This document shows positions 8,720-16,282 of a DNA stretch of 64,000 bases, piece by piece. How positions within the stretch are numbered: the first letter of the stretch is position 1; every line of letters starts with the position of its first letter. The position numbers and the translations under genes were made by a program. Source of the stretch: Mycobacterium sp. E1214 (GTDB lineage: Bacteria; Actinomycetota; Actinomycetes; Mycobacteriales; Mycobacteriaceae); contig NZ_LZJC01000151.1 of assembly GCF_001666755.1 (NCBI RefSeq), forward strand, positions 1-64,000. The letters run 5' to 3'. The notes beneath the pieces are model-generated. The model was not told the DNA's origin. It searched no databases and saw nothing but the letters and a program-made list of their open reading frames with translations.

Positions 8720-9616
8720 GTGGACGAGATACTCGAGGAGTTCGACGAGTACCTGGGGCTGCAGTGCGGCCGCTCGGCGCACACCCGCCGCGCCTACCTC
8801 GGCGATCTGCGGTCGCTGTGGGCGTTTCTGCAGCAGCGCGGCGTCGACCTCGCGGGATTGAGCCTGCCGCTGTTGCGCGCCTGGCTGGCGTCGGCCGCGG
8901 GGGCCGGGACGGCCCGCACGACGCTGGCCCGGCGCACCTCGGCCGTCAAGTCCTTCACCGCATGGGCCGTCCGCCGCGGCCTGCTCGCCGAGGACCCCGC
9001 CGCGCGGCTGCAGGTGCCCAAGGCGCACCGCACGTTGCCGGCGGTGCTGCGCCAGGACCAGGCCCTCGACGCCATGAGCGCCGCCAAGTCCGGTGCGCAA
9101 CAAGGGGATCCGAGAGCGCTGCGGGACCGGCTGATCGTCGAGATGTTGTACGCCACCGGGATCCGGGTGAGCGAGCTGTGCGGCTTGGACGTCGACGATG
9201 TCGACTCCCATCATCGGCTGATCCGGGTCCTCGGCAAGGGCAACAAGCAGCGCACCGTGCCCTTCGGCGTGCCCGCGGCCGACGCGCTCGGCGCGTGGCT
9301 GAGCACCGGCCGGCCGGCGCTGGCGACCGCGGAGTCGGGTCCTGCGCTGCTGTTGGGCGCCCGGGGCCGGCGCCTCGACGTGCGGCAGGCCCGCACCGTC
9401 GTGCATGAGACGGTCTCGGCCGTCGACGGCGCCCCGGACATCGGGCCGCACGGGCTGCGGCACAGCGCGGCCACTCACCTGTTGGAGGGTGGGGCCGACC
9501 TGCGGGTGGTTCAGGAGCTGCTCGGCCATTCGAGCCTGGCGACGACGCAGCTCTACACCCACGTCGCGGTGTCGCGGCTGCGGGCGGTGCACGACCAGGC
9601 GCATCCCCGGGCCTGA
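8720..9616 (+). CDS. xerC: Tyrosine recombinase XerC
   Basis: This 298-residue site-specific recombinase resolves chromosome dimers at dif together with XerD. The N-terminal SAM-like DNA-binding half (residues 1-90) contains HTRRAYLGDLRSLWAFL; the catalytic half has the full set R149 (GIRVSELCG), K173 (GKGNK), H244 and R247 (HGLRH), H270 (LLGHSS) and nucleophile Y279 (QLYTH). GTG 8720 gives exactly the M. tuberculosis XerC length and a matching N-terminus, so the longer open frame to 8414 is ignored. It is followed by hairpin-forming repeats before the convergent M23 peptidase gene. Confidence 0.95.
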   Translation: MDEILEEFDEYLGLQCGRSAHTRRAYLGDLRSLWAFLQQRGVDLAGLSLPLLRAWLASAAGAGTARTTLARRTSAVKSFTAWAVRRGLLAEDPAARLQVPKAHRTLPAVLRQDQALDAMSAAKSGAQQGDPRALRDRLIVEMLYATGIRVSELCGLDVDDVDSHHRLIRVLGKGNKQRTVPFGVPAADALGAWLSTGRPALATAESGPALLLGARGRRLDVRQARTVVHETVSAVDGAPDIGPHGLRHSAATHLLEGGADLRVVQELLGHSSLATTQLYTHVAVSRLRAVHDQAHPRA

Positions 9617-9650
9617 CGTCCGGTCGCCGCGGGCGCCGGCGGCTCTCTCC

Positions 9651-9800
9651 GGGGTGGCAGGCGAAGTGCCCGCCTCGTAGCGACAAGCGCGGCACCGCGC
9701 GGGGTGGCTCTCGTCGGGGTGGCAGGCGAAGTGCCCGCCTCGTAGCGACAAGCGCCGCCACGTGACCCGTGGCGGCCTGTTGTCGCTCTGAGGCGGGCAC
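9651..9800. repeat. Paired 40-bp direct repeats with hairpins and an inverted third copy
   Basis: A 40-bp sequence at 9651-9690 recurs exactly at 9716-9755. Each copy contains a short stem, GGCAGGC and GCCCGCC around GAAGT. A 20-bp stretch at 9781-9800 is the reverse complement of bases within each copy (two mismatches, in the middle) and can pair with either. The array lies between the convergent xerC and M23 peptidase genes and could act as a bidirectional terminator or be a small REP-like repeat family. Confidence 0.7.
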
Positions 9801-9807
9801 AACGGCA

Positions 9808-10482
9808 TTAGCCCCCGAACCCGAGGCTCCTGGGGCCCGTGGGACGGGTGATCCGACCCCGCGGGCGCAGCGGCTTGAGCCGGATCGGCGTCGACCCCAA
9901 CAGCCCCAGCGGGTCGACGTAGTGCGCTCCCGACGCCGGCCCCCACATGGCGCCCCAGTGCAGGCACGCCGCTGCCGGGCACCCGGAGTGCCCGGCCAGC
10001 AGCTCACCCAGCGCGGTTCCGGCCGTCACCTGCTGGCCGGCCCGCACCGCCGTCCGCACGGGCTCGTAGCTGGTGCGCAGTCCGCCCGGATGCGCCACCG
10101 ACACCACCGGCCGCCCCGCCAGCGAACCGGCGAACACCACGACGCCGTCGCCCGCGGCGTATACCGGTTGGCCGGGCCGCCCGGCCAGGTCGACGCCGCG
10201 GTGGCCGGGCAGCCAGTCGGGCGTCGGCGCGTCGAAACCCCGGGTCACGGCCGGGACGGGCCGCAGCGGCCAGTCCAGCCGGCCCTCGTCCGCGTGCGCC
10301 GCCCCGGCGGCGCCGATGCTCACCACCAGCGTCGCCCCGGCGGCGCCGATGCTCATCACCAGCGTCGACGCGGCGGCGCCGATGCTCACCACCAGCGCCG
10401 GCGCGGCGGCCACGAGAATCGACCCGACGGTCAGCGCCACACGCCGCACCCAGGCAGTCCAGCGTGACCGCGACGGCCGCAC
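9808..10482 (-). CDS. Secreted M23-family (LytM-like) peptidase
   Basis: This is a short exported M23 peptidase homologous to Rv2891. A basic N-terminus precedes a long hydrophobic segment that contains three tandem copies of an 11-residue unit (LVxSIGAAGAT) before the AHADEG processing region. The LytM core starts at LDWPLRP and has HRGVDLAG (first metal His and Asp), GDGVVVFAG and ACLHWG. The usual HxH near the end is C-L-H here, so one His is missing, which may weaken zinc binding or mark it as a non-catalytic LytM regulator. Starts at GTG 10482, 10449 or 10440 are all possible and none has a clear Shine-Dalgarno; the long upstream frame across rpsB is spurious. It is divergent from rpsB. 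Confidence 0.8.
   Translation of the reverse strand: MRPSRSRWTAWVRRVALTVGSILVAAAPALVVSIGAAASTLVMSIGAAGATLVVSIGAAGAAHADEGRLDWPLRPVPAVTRGFDAPTPDWLPGHRGVDLAGRPGQPVYAAGDGVVVFAGSLAGRPVVSVAHPGGLRTSYEPVRTAVRAGQQVTAGTALGELLAGHSGCPAAACLHWGAMWGPASGAHYVDPLGLLGSTPIRLKPLRPRGRITRPTGPRSLGFGG
10307..10405 (-). repeat. Three tandem 33-bp repeats in the signal-peptide region
   Basis: Units at 10307-10339, 10340-10372 and 10373-10405 share GCGGCGCCGATGCTCA and differ at a few positions. They encode three consecutive LVxSIGAAGA-type blocks in the hydrophobic leader of the M23 peptidase, lengthening the membrane segment in frame. Confidence 0.9.
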
Positions 10483-10713
10483 CAGCCGGGTCGGCAGCGG
10501 CTGTGGACAAAACCACCTGCTGAGTCGGTGTAAACTGCTGGTCGCAGCTCGTTCGCGGGCTGACTTCGCGCGTCCGCACCGCGGTCCCGTTCCACTGGGT
10601 CCGCACCAGCATGCCGAGCGGTCCCGCCTCACCAGCGGGTTCGGCAGCAGCAGGCGCCAGGGCCCGGCTTCACCCGACGCCGGGCGACAACCGACACAAA
10701 TTAAGGCACAACC
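10483..10713. other. Divergent spacer between M23 peptidase and rpsB
   Basis: This 231-bp spacer must hold the rpsB promoter and leader. A TGGACA (10503-10508) followed by GTAAACT is promoter-like, but the spacing is poor, so no promoter is called. No terminator or coding frame with good support was found here. An S2-binding leader, known for rpsB in other bacteria, cannot be confirmed by eye. Confidence 0.3.
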
Positions 10714-11556
10714 ATGGCCGTAGTCACCATGAAGCAGCTGCTGGATAGCGGCACCCACTTCGGGCACCAGACCCGTCGCTGGAATCCCAAGATGAAGCGG
10801 TTCATCTTCACCGACCGCAACGGCATCTACATCATCGACTTGCAGCAGACGCTGACCTTCATCGACAAGGCGTACGAGTTCGTCAAGGAGACCGTCGCCC
10901 ACGGTGGATCGGTGCTGTTCGTCGGCACCAAGAAGCAGGCGCAGGAGTCGGTCGCCGCCGAGGCGACCCGGGTCGGCATGCCGTATGTGAACCAGCGCTG
11001 GCTGGGCGGGATGCTCACCAACTTCTCCACCGTCCACAAGCGGCTGCAGCGTCTCAAGGAGCTCGAGGCGATGGAGCAGACCGGTGGCTTCGAGGGTCGC
11101 ACCAAGAAGGAAATCCTGATGCTGACCCGGGAGAAGAACAAGCTGGAGCGCAGCCTGGGCGGTATCCGCGACATGGCCAAGGTGCCGTCGGCGATCTGGG
11201 TCGTCGACACCAACAAGGAGCACATCGCCGTCGGTGAGGCCCGCAAGCTGGGCATCCCGGTCATCGCGATCCTGGACACCAACTGCGACCCGGACGAGGT
11301 CGACTACCCGATCCCGGGCAACGACGACGCGATCCGCTCCGCCGCGCTGCTCACCAAGGTGATCGCCTCCGCCGTCGCCGAGGGCCTGCAGGCCCGCGCC
11401 GGCGTCGGCCGCGGCGACGGCAAGCCCGAGGCGCAGGCCGCCGAGCCGCTCGCCGAGTGGGAGCAGGAGCTGCTCGCTTCGGCGACCGCGACCGCCGCTC
11501 CGGCCGGCAACGACGCCACGGCCGGCGCCCCCGAACCAACCCCCACGGAAGGCTAA
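10714..11556 (+). CDS. rpsB: 30S ribosomal protein S2
   Basis: The 280-residue S2 protein binds the 30S subunit and bridges S1 and the platform region. The sequence has the family hallmarks MKQLLDSGTHFGHQTRRWNPKMKRFIF at the start (split here: MKQLLDSGTHFGH then QTRRWNP), FVGTKKQAQE, YVNQRWLGGMLTNF and IWVVDTNKEHIAVGEA. The Ala/Pro-rich tail after residue 235 is typical of actinobacterial S2. ATG 10714 has TTAAGG nearby. It is followed by tsf with a one-base gap, forming the usual rpsB-tsf operon. It matches Rv2890c. Confidence 0.98.
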   Translation: MAVVTMKQLLDSGTHFGHQTRRWNPKMKRFIFTDRNGIYIIDLQQTLTFIDKAYEFVKETVAHGGSVLFVGTKKQAQESVAAEATRVGMPYVNQRWLGGMLTNFSTVHKRLQRLKELEAMEQTGGFEGRTKKEILMLTREKNKLERSLGGIRDMAKVPSAIWVVDTNKEHIAVGEARKLGIPVIAILDTNCDPDEVDYPIPGNDDAIRSAALLTKVIASAVAEGLQARAGVGRGDGKPEAQAAEPLAEWEQELLASATATAAPAGNDATAGAPEPTPTEG

Positions 11557-11557
11557 T

Positions 11558-12376
11558 ATGGCGAACTTCACCGCCGCCGACGTCAAGCGGCTCCGGGAAC
11601 TCACCGGGGCCGGCATGCTCGACTGTAAAAACGCGCTGGCCGAGTCCGACGGCGACTTCGACAAGGCCGTCGAGGCGCTGCGCATCAAGGGCGCCAAGGA
11701 CGTCGGCAAGCGGGCCGAGCGGGCCACGGCCGAGGGGCTGGTCGCGGCCAAGGACGGCGCGCTCATCGAGCTGAACTCCGAGACGGACTTCGTCGCCAAG
11801 AACGCCGAGTTTCAGGCGCTCGCCGACCAGATCGTCACGGCCGCCGTCGCGTCCAAGGTCGCCGACCTCGCCGAGCTCAACGCCGCAAGCGTCGACGGCG
11901 GCAAGACTGTCGAGCAGGCGATCGCCGAGCTCTCCGCCAAGATCGGCGAGAAGCTGGTGTTGCGCCGCGTCGCCAACTTCAGCGGCACCGTCGAGACCTA
12001 CCTGCACCGTCGCGCGGCCGACCTGCCGCCGGCGGTGGGCGTGCTCGTCGAGTACGAGGGCTCGGATTCCGACGCCGCCCACGCGGTCGCGCTGCAGATC
12101 GCCGCGCTCAAGGCGCGCTACCTGTCCCGCGACGACGTGCCGGAGGACGTGGTGGCCAGCGAGCGCCGCATCGCCGAGGAGACCGCCAAGGCGGAGGGCA
12201 AGCCCGAGCAGGCCCTGCCCAAGATCGTCGAGGGCCGGCTTAACGGATTCTTCAAGGACGCCGTGCTGCTCGAGCAGCCGTCGGTGTCCGACAGCAAGAA
12301 GACCGTCAAGGCGCTACTGGACGACGCCGGCGTCACCGTGACCCGGTTCGTTCGCTTCGAGGTGGGCCAGGCTTAA
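11558..12376 (+). CDS. tsf: Elongation factor Ts
   Basis: The 272-residue guanine-nucleotide exchange factor for EF-Tu. The N-terminal UBA-like module (VKRLRELTGAGMLDCKNAL, residues 9-27) is followed by the universally conserved TDFVAKN at 76-82, which contacts EF-Tu, and by the two core subdomains. The start ATG 11558 overlaps no other gene and is one base after rpsB, so the two are cotranscribed. It matches Rv2889c. A hairpin pair follows the stop codon. Confidence 0.98.
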   Translation: MANFTAADVKRLRELTGAGMLDCKNALAESDGDFDKAVEALRIKGAKDVGKRAERATAEGLVAAKDGALIELNSETDFVAKNAEFQALADQIVTAAVASKVADLAELNAASVDGGKTVEQAIAELSAKIGEKLVLRRVANFSGTVETYLHRRAADLPPAVGVLVEYEGSDSDAAHAVALQIAALKARYLSRDDVPEDVVASERRIAEETAKAEGKPEQALPKIVEGRLNGFFKDAVLLEQPSVSDSKKTVKALLDDAGVTVTRFVRFEVGQA

Positions 12377-12408
12377 CGCGCGAGCCCCGGCGCGTTAGCG
12401 TCGGGGCT
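12375..12408 (+). promoter_or_regulatory. Two mutually exclusive stem-loops between tsf and the amidase gene
   Basis: AACGCGC (12375-12381) can pair with GCGCGTT (12390-12396); alternatively AGCCCCG (12383-12389) can pair with CGGGGCT (12402-12408). The left arm of the second lies in the loop of the first, so both cannot form together. The second hairpin ends at the base before the amidase ATG and would mask its ribosome-binding region. The arrangement is attenuator-like, though it may also simply be a terminator for rpsB-tsf without a U-tract. Confidence 0.5.
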
Positions 12409-13824
12409 ATGCGACACGTGCACGCCTTCGGCGACGACGCTCTGGGTGAGCTGGACGCGGTGGGCCTGGCCGACGCCCTGCGCGCCGGCCTGGTCGGCCG
12501 GGCGGAGGTGGTCGAGGCCGCCATCGCCCGCACCGAGGCCGTCGACCCCCTCCTCAACGGCCTGGCCTACGCGGCCTTCACCCAGGCCCGGGCCGCCGTA
12601 GCGGGCGGGGCCGAGGCCGGCGACCGCCGGTTCTTCGCGGGCGTGCCGACGTTCATCAAGGACAACGTCGACGTGGCCGGCCAGCCGAGCATGCACGGCG
12701 CCGACGCGTGGACCCCGTTCGACGCCGCCGCCGACAGCGTGTTCACCCGGCTCTACCTCGCCACGGGGTTGACGTCGCTGGGCAAGACGCAACTCTCGGA
12801 GTTCGGCTTCAGCGCGTCGGCCGAACACCCGCGGCTGGGCCCGGTCCGCAACCCGTGGAACACCGACTACACGGCGGGGGCGTCGTCGTCGGGCTCCGGC
12901 GCCTTCGTGGCGGCCGGGGTGGTCCCGATCGCGCACGCCAACGACGGCGGGGGATCGATCCGAATTCCCGCCGCTTGCAACGGGCTGGTCGGCCTCAAGC
13001 CCTCCCGCGGACGGCTTCCGCTGGAGCCGGTGTTGCGGCGGATGCCGGTGGGCATCGTGGCCAACGGGGTCCTCACCCGCTCCGTGCGTGACACGGCGGG
13101 GTTCTACCGGGAGGCCGAACGTATCTGGCGGAACCCCAAGCTCGCGCCGGTCGGCGACGTCACCGGGCCCGGCCGGCAACGGCTGCGGATCGCGGTGGTG
13201 ACCCGCTCGGTGCAGCGCGAGTGCAGCCCGCAGATGCGGGAGCTGACCATGAAGTCGGCCGGGCTGCTCGAGGAGCTCGGCCACCGCGTCGAGCGGGTCG
13301 ACGAACCGCCGGTGCCGGCCAGCTTCGTCGACGACTTCGTGCTGTATTGGGGATCTTTGGCGTTGGCGCAGATGCGCGCCGGGCGGCACCTGTTCGGCAA
13401 GACGTTCGACCGCGGCCGCCTCGACGCGTTGACGCTGGGGCTGGACCGGCACACCCGCCGCAACCTGCACCGGCTGCCGCTGGCGATCGCACGGCTGCGC
13501 CGGATCCGCGGCCGCACCGCGCGGTTCTTCGCCACCTATGACGCCGTGCTGACGCCGACCGTCGCCGACGAGACGCCGCGCATCGGCTTTCTCGCGCCGA
13601 CGGACTACCGCCAGGTGATCGCCCGGCTGACCGACTGGGTGTCGTTCACCCCGCTGCAGAACGTCACGGGCGAGCCGGCGATCTCGTTGCCCCTGGCGCA
13701 GTCCGCCGACGGCATGCCCGTCGGCATGATGCTCGCGGCGGACGTCGGACAGGAAGCGCTGCTGCTGCAGCTGGCCTTCGAGCTGGAGGAGGCGCACCCG
13801 TTCGCGCGCATCCAGGCGGCGTGA
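12409..13824 (+). CDS. amiC: Amidase (amidase-signature family, AmiC-like)
   Basis: This 471-residue amidase-signature hydrolase corresponds to Rv2888c. The Ser-cisSer-Lys triad region is visible: Lys84 in FIKDNVDVAG, the Ser-rich loop ASSSGSGAF (residues 158-166), and HANDGGGSIRIPAACNGLVGLKPSRG (as HANDGGGSIRIPA plus CNGLVGLKPSRGR), the family signature. The natural substrate is unknown; amides such as short aliphatic amides are typical of the family. It starts one base after a hairpin and lacks a good Shine-Dalgarno. Its stop codon abuts the stop of the convergent MarR gene with no spacer. Confidence 0.88.
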   Translation: MRHVHAFGDDALGELDAVGLADALRAGLVGRAEVVEAAIARTEAVDPLLNGLAYAAFTQARAAVAGGAEAGDRRFFAGVPTFIKDNVDVAGQPSMHGADAWTPFDAAADSVFTRLYLATGLTSLGKTQLSEFGFSASAEHPRLGPVRNPWNTDYTAGASSSGSGAFVAAGVVPIAHANDGGGSIRIPAACNGLVGLKPSRGRLPLEPVLRRMPVGIVANGVLTRSVRDTAGFYREAERIWRNPKLAPVGDVTGPGRQRLRIAVVTRSVQRECSPQMRELTMKSAGLLEELGHRVERVDEPPVPASFVDDFVLYWGSLALAQMRAGRHLFGKTFDRGRLDALTLGLDRHTRRNLHRLPLAIARLRRIRGRTARFFATYDAVLTPTVADETPRIGFLAPTDYRQVIARLTDWVSFTPLQNVTGEPAISLPLAQSADGMPVGMMLAADVGQEALLLQLAFELEEAHPFARIQAA

Positions 13825-14244
13825 TCAGTCGGTCCCAAGCTTTTCGAGCATTCGCTTGAATTCGCGCTGCTGGGCGTCGGTGAGCTTGCTCAGGATCCGG
13901 GCGTCGGCGGTGCGCACCGCGCCCTCCGCGCGCTTGAGCAGGGCCCGCCCCTGGCTGGTCAGCGTCGCCGGCAGCGCCCGTCCCGACGACACCGACGACG
14001 GGCGCGCCACCACGCCGGCCTCCTCGAGCTTGCGCAGCACCGTATTCATCGCCTGGGGCGTGACATTGGTGTGCCGCGACAATTCGGCGCTCGACATGCC
14101 GGGATACATCGAAAGGATGCGCAGGCAAACGAATTCGGGGAGCGTCAGGCCCAGCGGGCCCAGCACGGCGGAGACTTCCGGACGCAGCACCGCGCCCACT
14201 CGGTAGAGCAGGAATCCCAGCGGAGCGTCGTCGACGTGACCCAT
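13825..14244 (-). CDS. MarR-family repressor (Rv2887-like)
   Basis: This 139-residue MarR winged-helix repressor has the same length as M. tuberculosis Rv2887 and a closely similar sequence (LGFLLYRVGAVLRPEVSAVL, then LTLPEFVCLRIL; AELSRHTNVTPQAMNTVLRK as the recognition region; ending FKRMLEKLG). In M. tuberculosis the orthologue represses a drug-modifying methyltransferase and responds to salicylate-like ligands, as recalled. ATG 14244 fits the family; the frame upstream to 14463 is spurious. A 19-bp perfect palindrome overlaps its start codon, which suggests direct autorepression. Convergent with the amidase gene with zero spacing. Confidence 0.92.
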   Translation of the reverse strand: MGHVDDAPLGFLLYRVGAVLRPEVSAVLGPLGLTLPEFVCLRILSMYPGMSSAELSRHTNVTPQAMNTVLRKLEEAGVVARPSSVSSGRALPATLTSQGRALLKRAEGAVRTADARILSKLTDAQQREFKRMLEKLGTD

Positions 14245-14261
14245 GTCAACGATATTGACAT
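14243..14261. promoter_or_regulatory. Palindromic MarR operator candidate over the start codon
   Basis: ATGTCAA and TTGACAT form perfect 7-bp arms around CGATA. The element covers the start codon of the MarR gene (14242-14244) and its immediate upstream bases. Size and symmetry suit a MarR dimer, so autoregulation is likely; binding is inferred. Confidence 0.6.
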
Positions 14262-14375
14262 ATTCCGCCGCCCGAATGCGCCAAGCGGGTCGCCGTGGTT
14301 GTCCGTTGCCCAAGCGGGTAACCGACCACGAGCGGCGCGGTGGTGGCACCGCGCCCTGGCGCACGAGGAGGTTCC

Positions 14376-14789
14376 ATGCCGAAGACGACGAAAGGCGGCA
14401 AGCCCAAGGACAGCGAACTGCCGAGCACGCTGCAGCGTTCCAACGCCAAGGCGCAACGGACATTCGCCAAGACCCACGACGCCGCCGCCGACGAATACGG
14501 CGACGAAGAGCGCGCCCATCGGGTGGCGTACTCCGCCCTCAAGCACAGCTTCGAAAAGGTGGGCGATCATTGGGAGCCCAAGGAGCACAAGGGCCCATCC
14601 GACGAACGGGCGGAAAGCGGCGGCCCCCGCGCCACCGGGGAGTCGGCCGAGGGCGTCAACGCCAACGCCACCAAAAAGCACCTGCTCGACGTGGCCCGGC
14701 GCCTCGGGGTGCAGGGCCGGTCGACGATGAACAAGGCGGACCTGGTCGACGCGATCAAGAAGCACAATCGCAAGGTCCGCGGCCGGTAA
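14376..14789 (+). CDS. ChaB-like protein with a C-terminal Rho_N-type domain
   Basis: A 137-residue protein starting at ATG 14376 behind GAGGAGG (14365-14371). Residues 1-65 match the ChaB family: SELPSTLQRSNAKAQRTFAKTHDAAADEYGDEERAHRVAYSALK is the core (cited in parts: LPSTLQRSNAKAQRTF, then AHRVAYSALKHSFEK). The C-terminal 40 residues (ATKKHLLDVARRLGVQGRS then MNKADLVDAIKKHNRK) resemble the Rho N-terminal/SAP-like nucleic-acid-binding helix pair. ChaB proteins were named as regulators of the cation transporter ChaA in E. coli; the fused form in actinobacteria is of unknown role and probably binds DNA or RNA in stress or stationary phase. It lies next to other stress-type genes. Confidence 0.8.
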   Translation: MPKTTKGGKPKDSELPSTLQRSNAKAQRTFAKTHDAAADEYGDEERAHRVAYSALKHSFEKVGDHWEPKEHKGPSDERAESGGPRATGESAEGVNANATKKHLLDVARRLGVQGRSTMNKADLVDAIKKHNRKVRGR

Positions 14790-14868
14790 GCCGCGTCCGC
14801 CGCGACTGTGACGTAGCCCGCACCCCGTCGACTCGTTTAGGGGCGTCGGTACCGGGCACCCGCGGGCC

Positions 14869-15201
14869 ATGGTCGCCTCAACCACCTCCAGCGAATTGCA
14901 CCGGTGCCTCAGCGATGTCGTCTTCCCGGCGAACAAGCGCGAACTCCTCGGGGCCGCCGAGCGCAACGGCTGTGACACCCAGACTCTGCACGCGCTGTCG
15001 GCCATCCCGTCCGGGACCTACACCAACGTCGCGCAGATCGCCTCGTCGGTCACGATCGCCGACGAGCGTGATAGGCCGGACCTCCCGCGGGCCGCCGCCG
15101 CGCGCCCCCGAGACGCGGCACCGAAATCGACCGACACCACCGACGACTTCCCGGTGCTGGGCCCCATGGTCGAACACGTCCACGAAAATCCCGACCGCTG
15201 A
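14869..15201 (+). CDS. DUF2795 domain protein
   Basis: A 110-residue protein starting at ATG 14869. The first 65 residues fit the DUF2795 pattern: FPANKRELLGAAERNG then LHALSAIPSGTYTNVAQIA, a short helical domain common in actinobacteria and often found beside ChaB or stress genes. The remaining tail is Ala/Asp-rich and probably disordered. No enzymatic residues are seen and the function is unknown. It follows the ChaB/Rho_N gene by 79 bp on the same strand and may share its expression. Confidence 0.7.
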   Translation: MVASTTSSELHRCLSDVVFPANKRELLGAAERNGCDTQTLHALSAIPSGTYTNVAQIASSVTIADERDRPDLPRAAAARPRDAAPKSTDTTDDFPVLGPMVEHVHENPDR

Positions 15202-15221
15202 GCCGGTTTCGGCCGCGGCCG

Positions 15222-16061
15222 CTACAGGATCGGGCGGCCGCCGGTGACCGCCACTCGCGCGCCCGAGATGTAGCTCGCGTCGTCGGAGGCGAGCAGCACA
15301 TAGACGGGCGCGAGTTCGGCGGGCTGACCCGCGCGACCTAACGGCGTGTTTTCCCCGAACGATTCGACTTTCTCCGGCGGCATCGTCGCGGGAATGAGCG
15401 GCGTCCAGATGGGGCCGGGCGCCACGCTGTTCACCCGGATTCCCTTCTCGCCCAACAATTGCGCCAGGCTCGCCGAGAAGTTGGCGATCGCCGCCTTGGT
15501 CGCCGCGTACGGCGCCAGGGTGGGATTCGGGCTATCGGAGTTGACCGAGGAGCTGCCGATGATCGACGACCCGGGGGCCATGTGCGGGACGGCCGCCTTG
15601 GTGAGGTAGAAGTGCGCGCCGACGTTGAGCCGGAACGTGTAATCCCATTCCTCGTCGCTGATGTCGTCCAGACTCTGATGGGTCATCTGGAAGGCGGCGT
15701 TGTTGACGAGGATGTCCACCCCGCCGAGTTCGGTCACCGCGCGCTCCACGACCGCGCGGCAGTGGGCCGGGTCGGACAGGTCGCCGGGAACCAGGACGCA
15801 CTTGCGGCCCGCCTCGGTCACGTGGCGCTCGACATCGCGCGCGTCGTCGTCCTCGTTGAGGTAAGCGATCAGCACGTCAGCGCCCTCCCGGGCAAACGCT
15901 ATCGCGACGGCCCGCCCGATTCCGCTGTCACCGCCGGTGATGATCGCCCTCTTGCCGGTCAGTTTTCCCGAGCCCCGGTATGAGTCTTCTCCGCAATCGG
16001 GAATGGGGTCCATTTGTGACTGGACACCGGGGACCTGTTGTTGCTGCGTCGTAAAGCCCAC
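15222..16061 (-). CDS. Short-chain dehydrogenase of the general-stress-protein 39 type
   Basis: This 279-residue SDR has the N-terminal extension typical of the YdaD/GSP39 group (QMDPIPDCGEDSYRGSGKL) before the Rossmann motif TGGDSGIGR. NNAA, the catalytic Ser region (IIGSSSVNS) and YAATKAA (Tyr-x3-Lys) are intact, and VNSVAPGPIWTPL follows. Such enzymes are NAD(P)-dependent oxidoreductases induced by general stress in other bacteria; the substrate is unknown. GTG 16061 has GGAGAGG eight to nine bases upstream and is preferred over the longer frame to 16181. Confidence 0.85.
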   Translation of the reverse strand: MGFTTQQQQVPGVQSQMDPIPDCGEDSYRGSGKLTGKRAIITGGDSGIGRAVAIAFAREGADVLIAYLNEDDDARDVERHVTEAGRKCVLVPGDLSDPAHCRAVVERAVTELGGVDILVNNAAFQMTHQSLDDISDEEWDYTFRLNVGAHFYLTKAAVPHMAPGSSIIGSSSVNSDSPNPTLAPYAATKAAIANFSASLAQLLGEKGIRVNSVAPGPIWTPLIPATMPPEKVESFGENTPLGRAGQPAELAPVYVLLASDDASYISGARVAVTGGRPIL

Positions 16062-16105
16062 GCCGTTTTCCTCTCCGGGATTCTGAAAGCGATTGAGTGT
16101 GAAGG

Positions 16106-16282
16106 TCAGGGTTCGCGCGGGGCGGGGCCCGCGGTCGGCACGTCGGGATCGTCGTCGGCGGGCGGCTCCGGGTCGCGCCATTCCTCGGCCCGACTCGGCC
16201 GGTTACCCTGCATGGTGCCGCTCAGTTCCTGCTTCAGCTGCTCGTCTTCGCGAGCGCTGTGCTTGGCGTTTCCGCGTTCCAT
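16106..16282 (-). CDS. Small hydrophilic hypothetical protein
   Basis: A 58-residue protein starting at ATG 16282, with AGGGGTG upstream supporting this start over the upstream in-frame ATG 16381. It begins MERGNAKHSAREDEQLKQELSG and is rich in Glu, Asp, Pro and Arg, with no Cys or membrane segment, so it is likely intrinsically disordered. It lies 44 bp upstream of the stress SDR on the same strand and may be cotranscribed with it. I do not recognise a family. Confidence 0.5.
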   Translation of the reverse strand: MERGNAKHSAREDEQLKQELSGTMQGNRPSRAEEWRDPEPPADDDPDVPTAGPAPREP

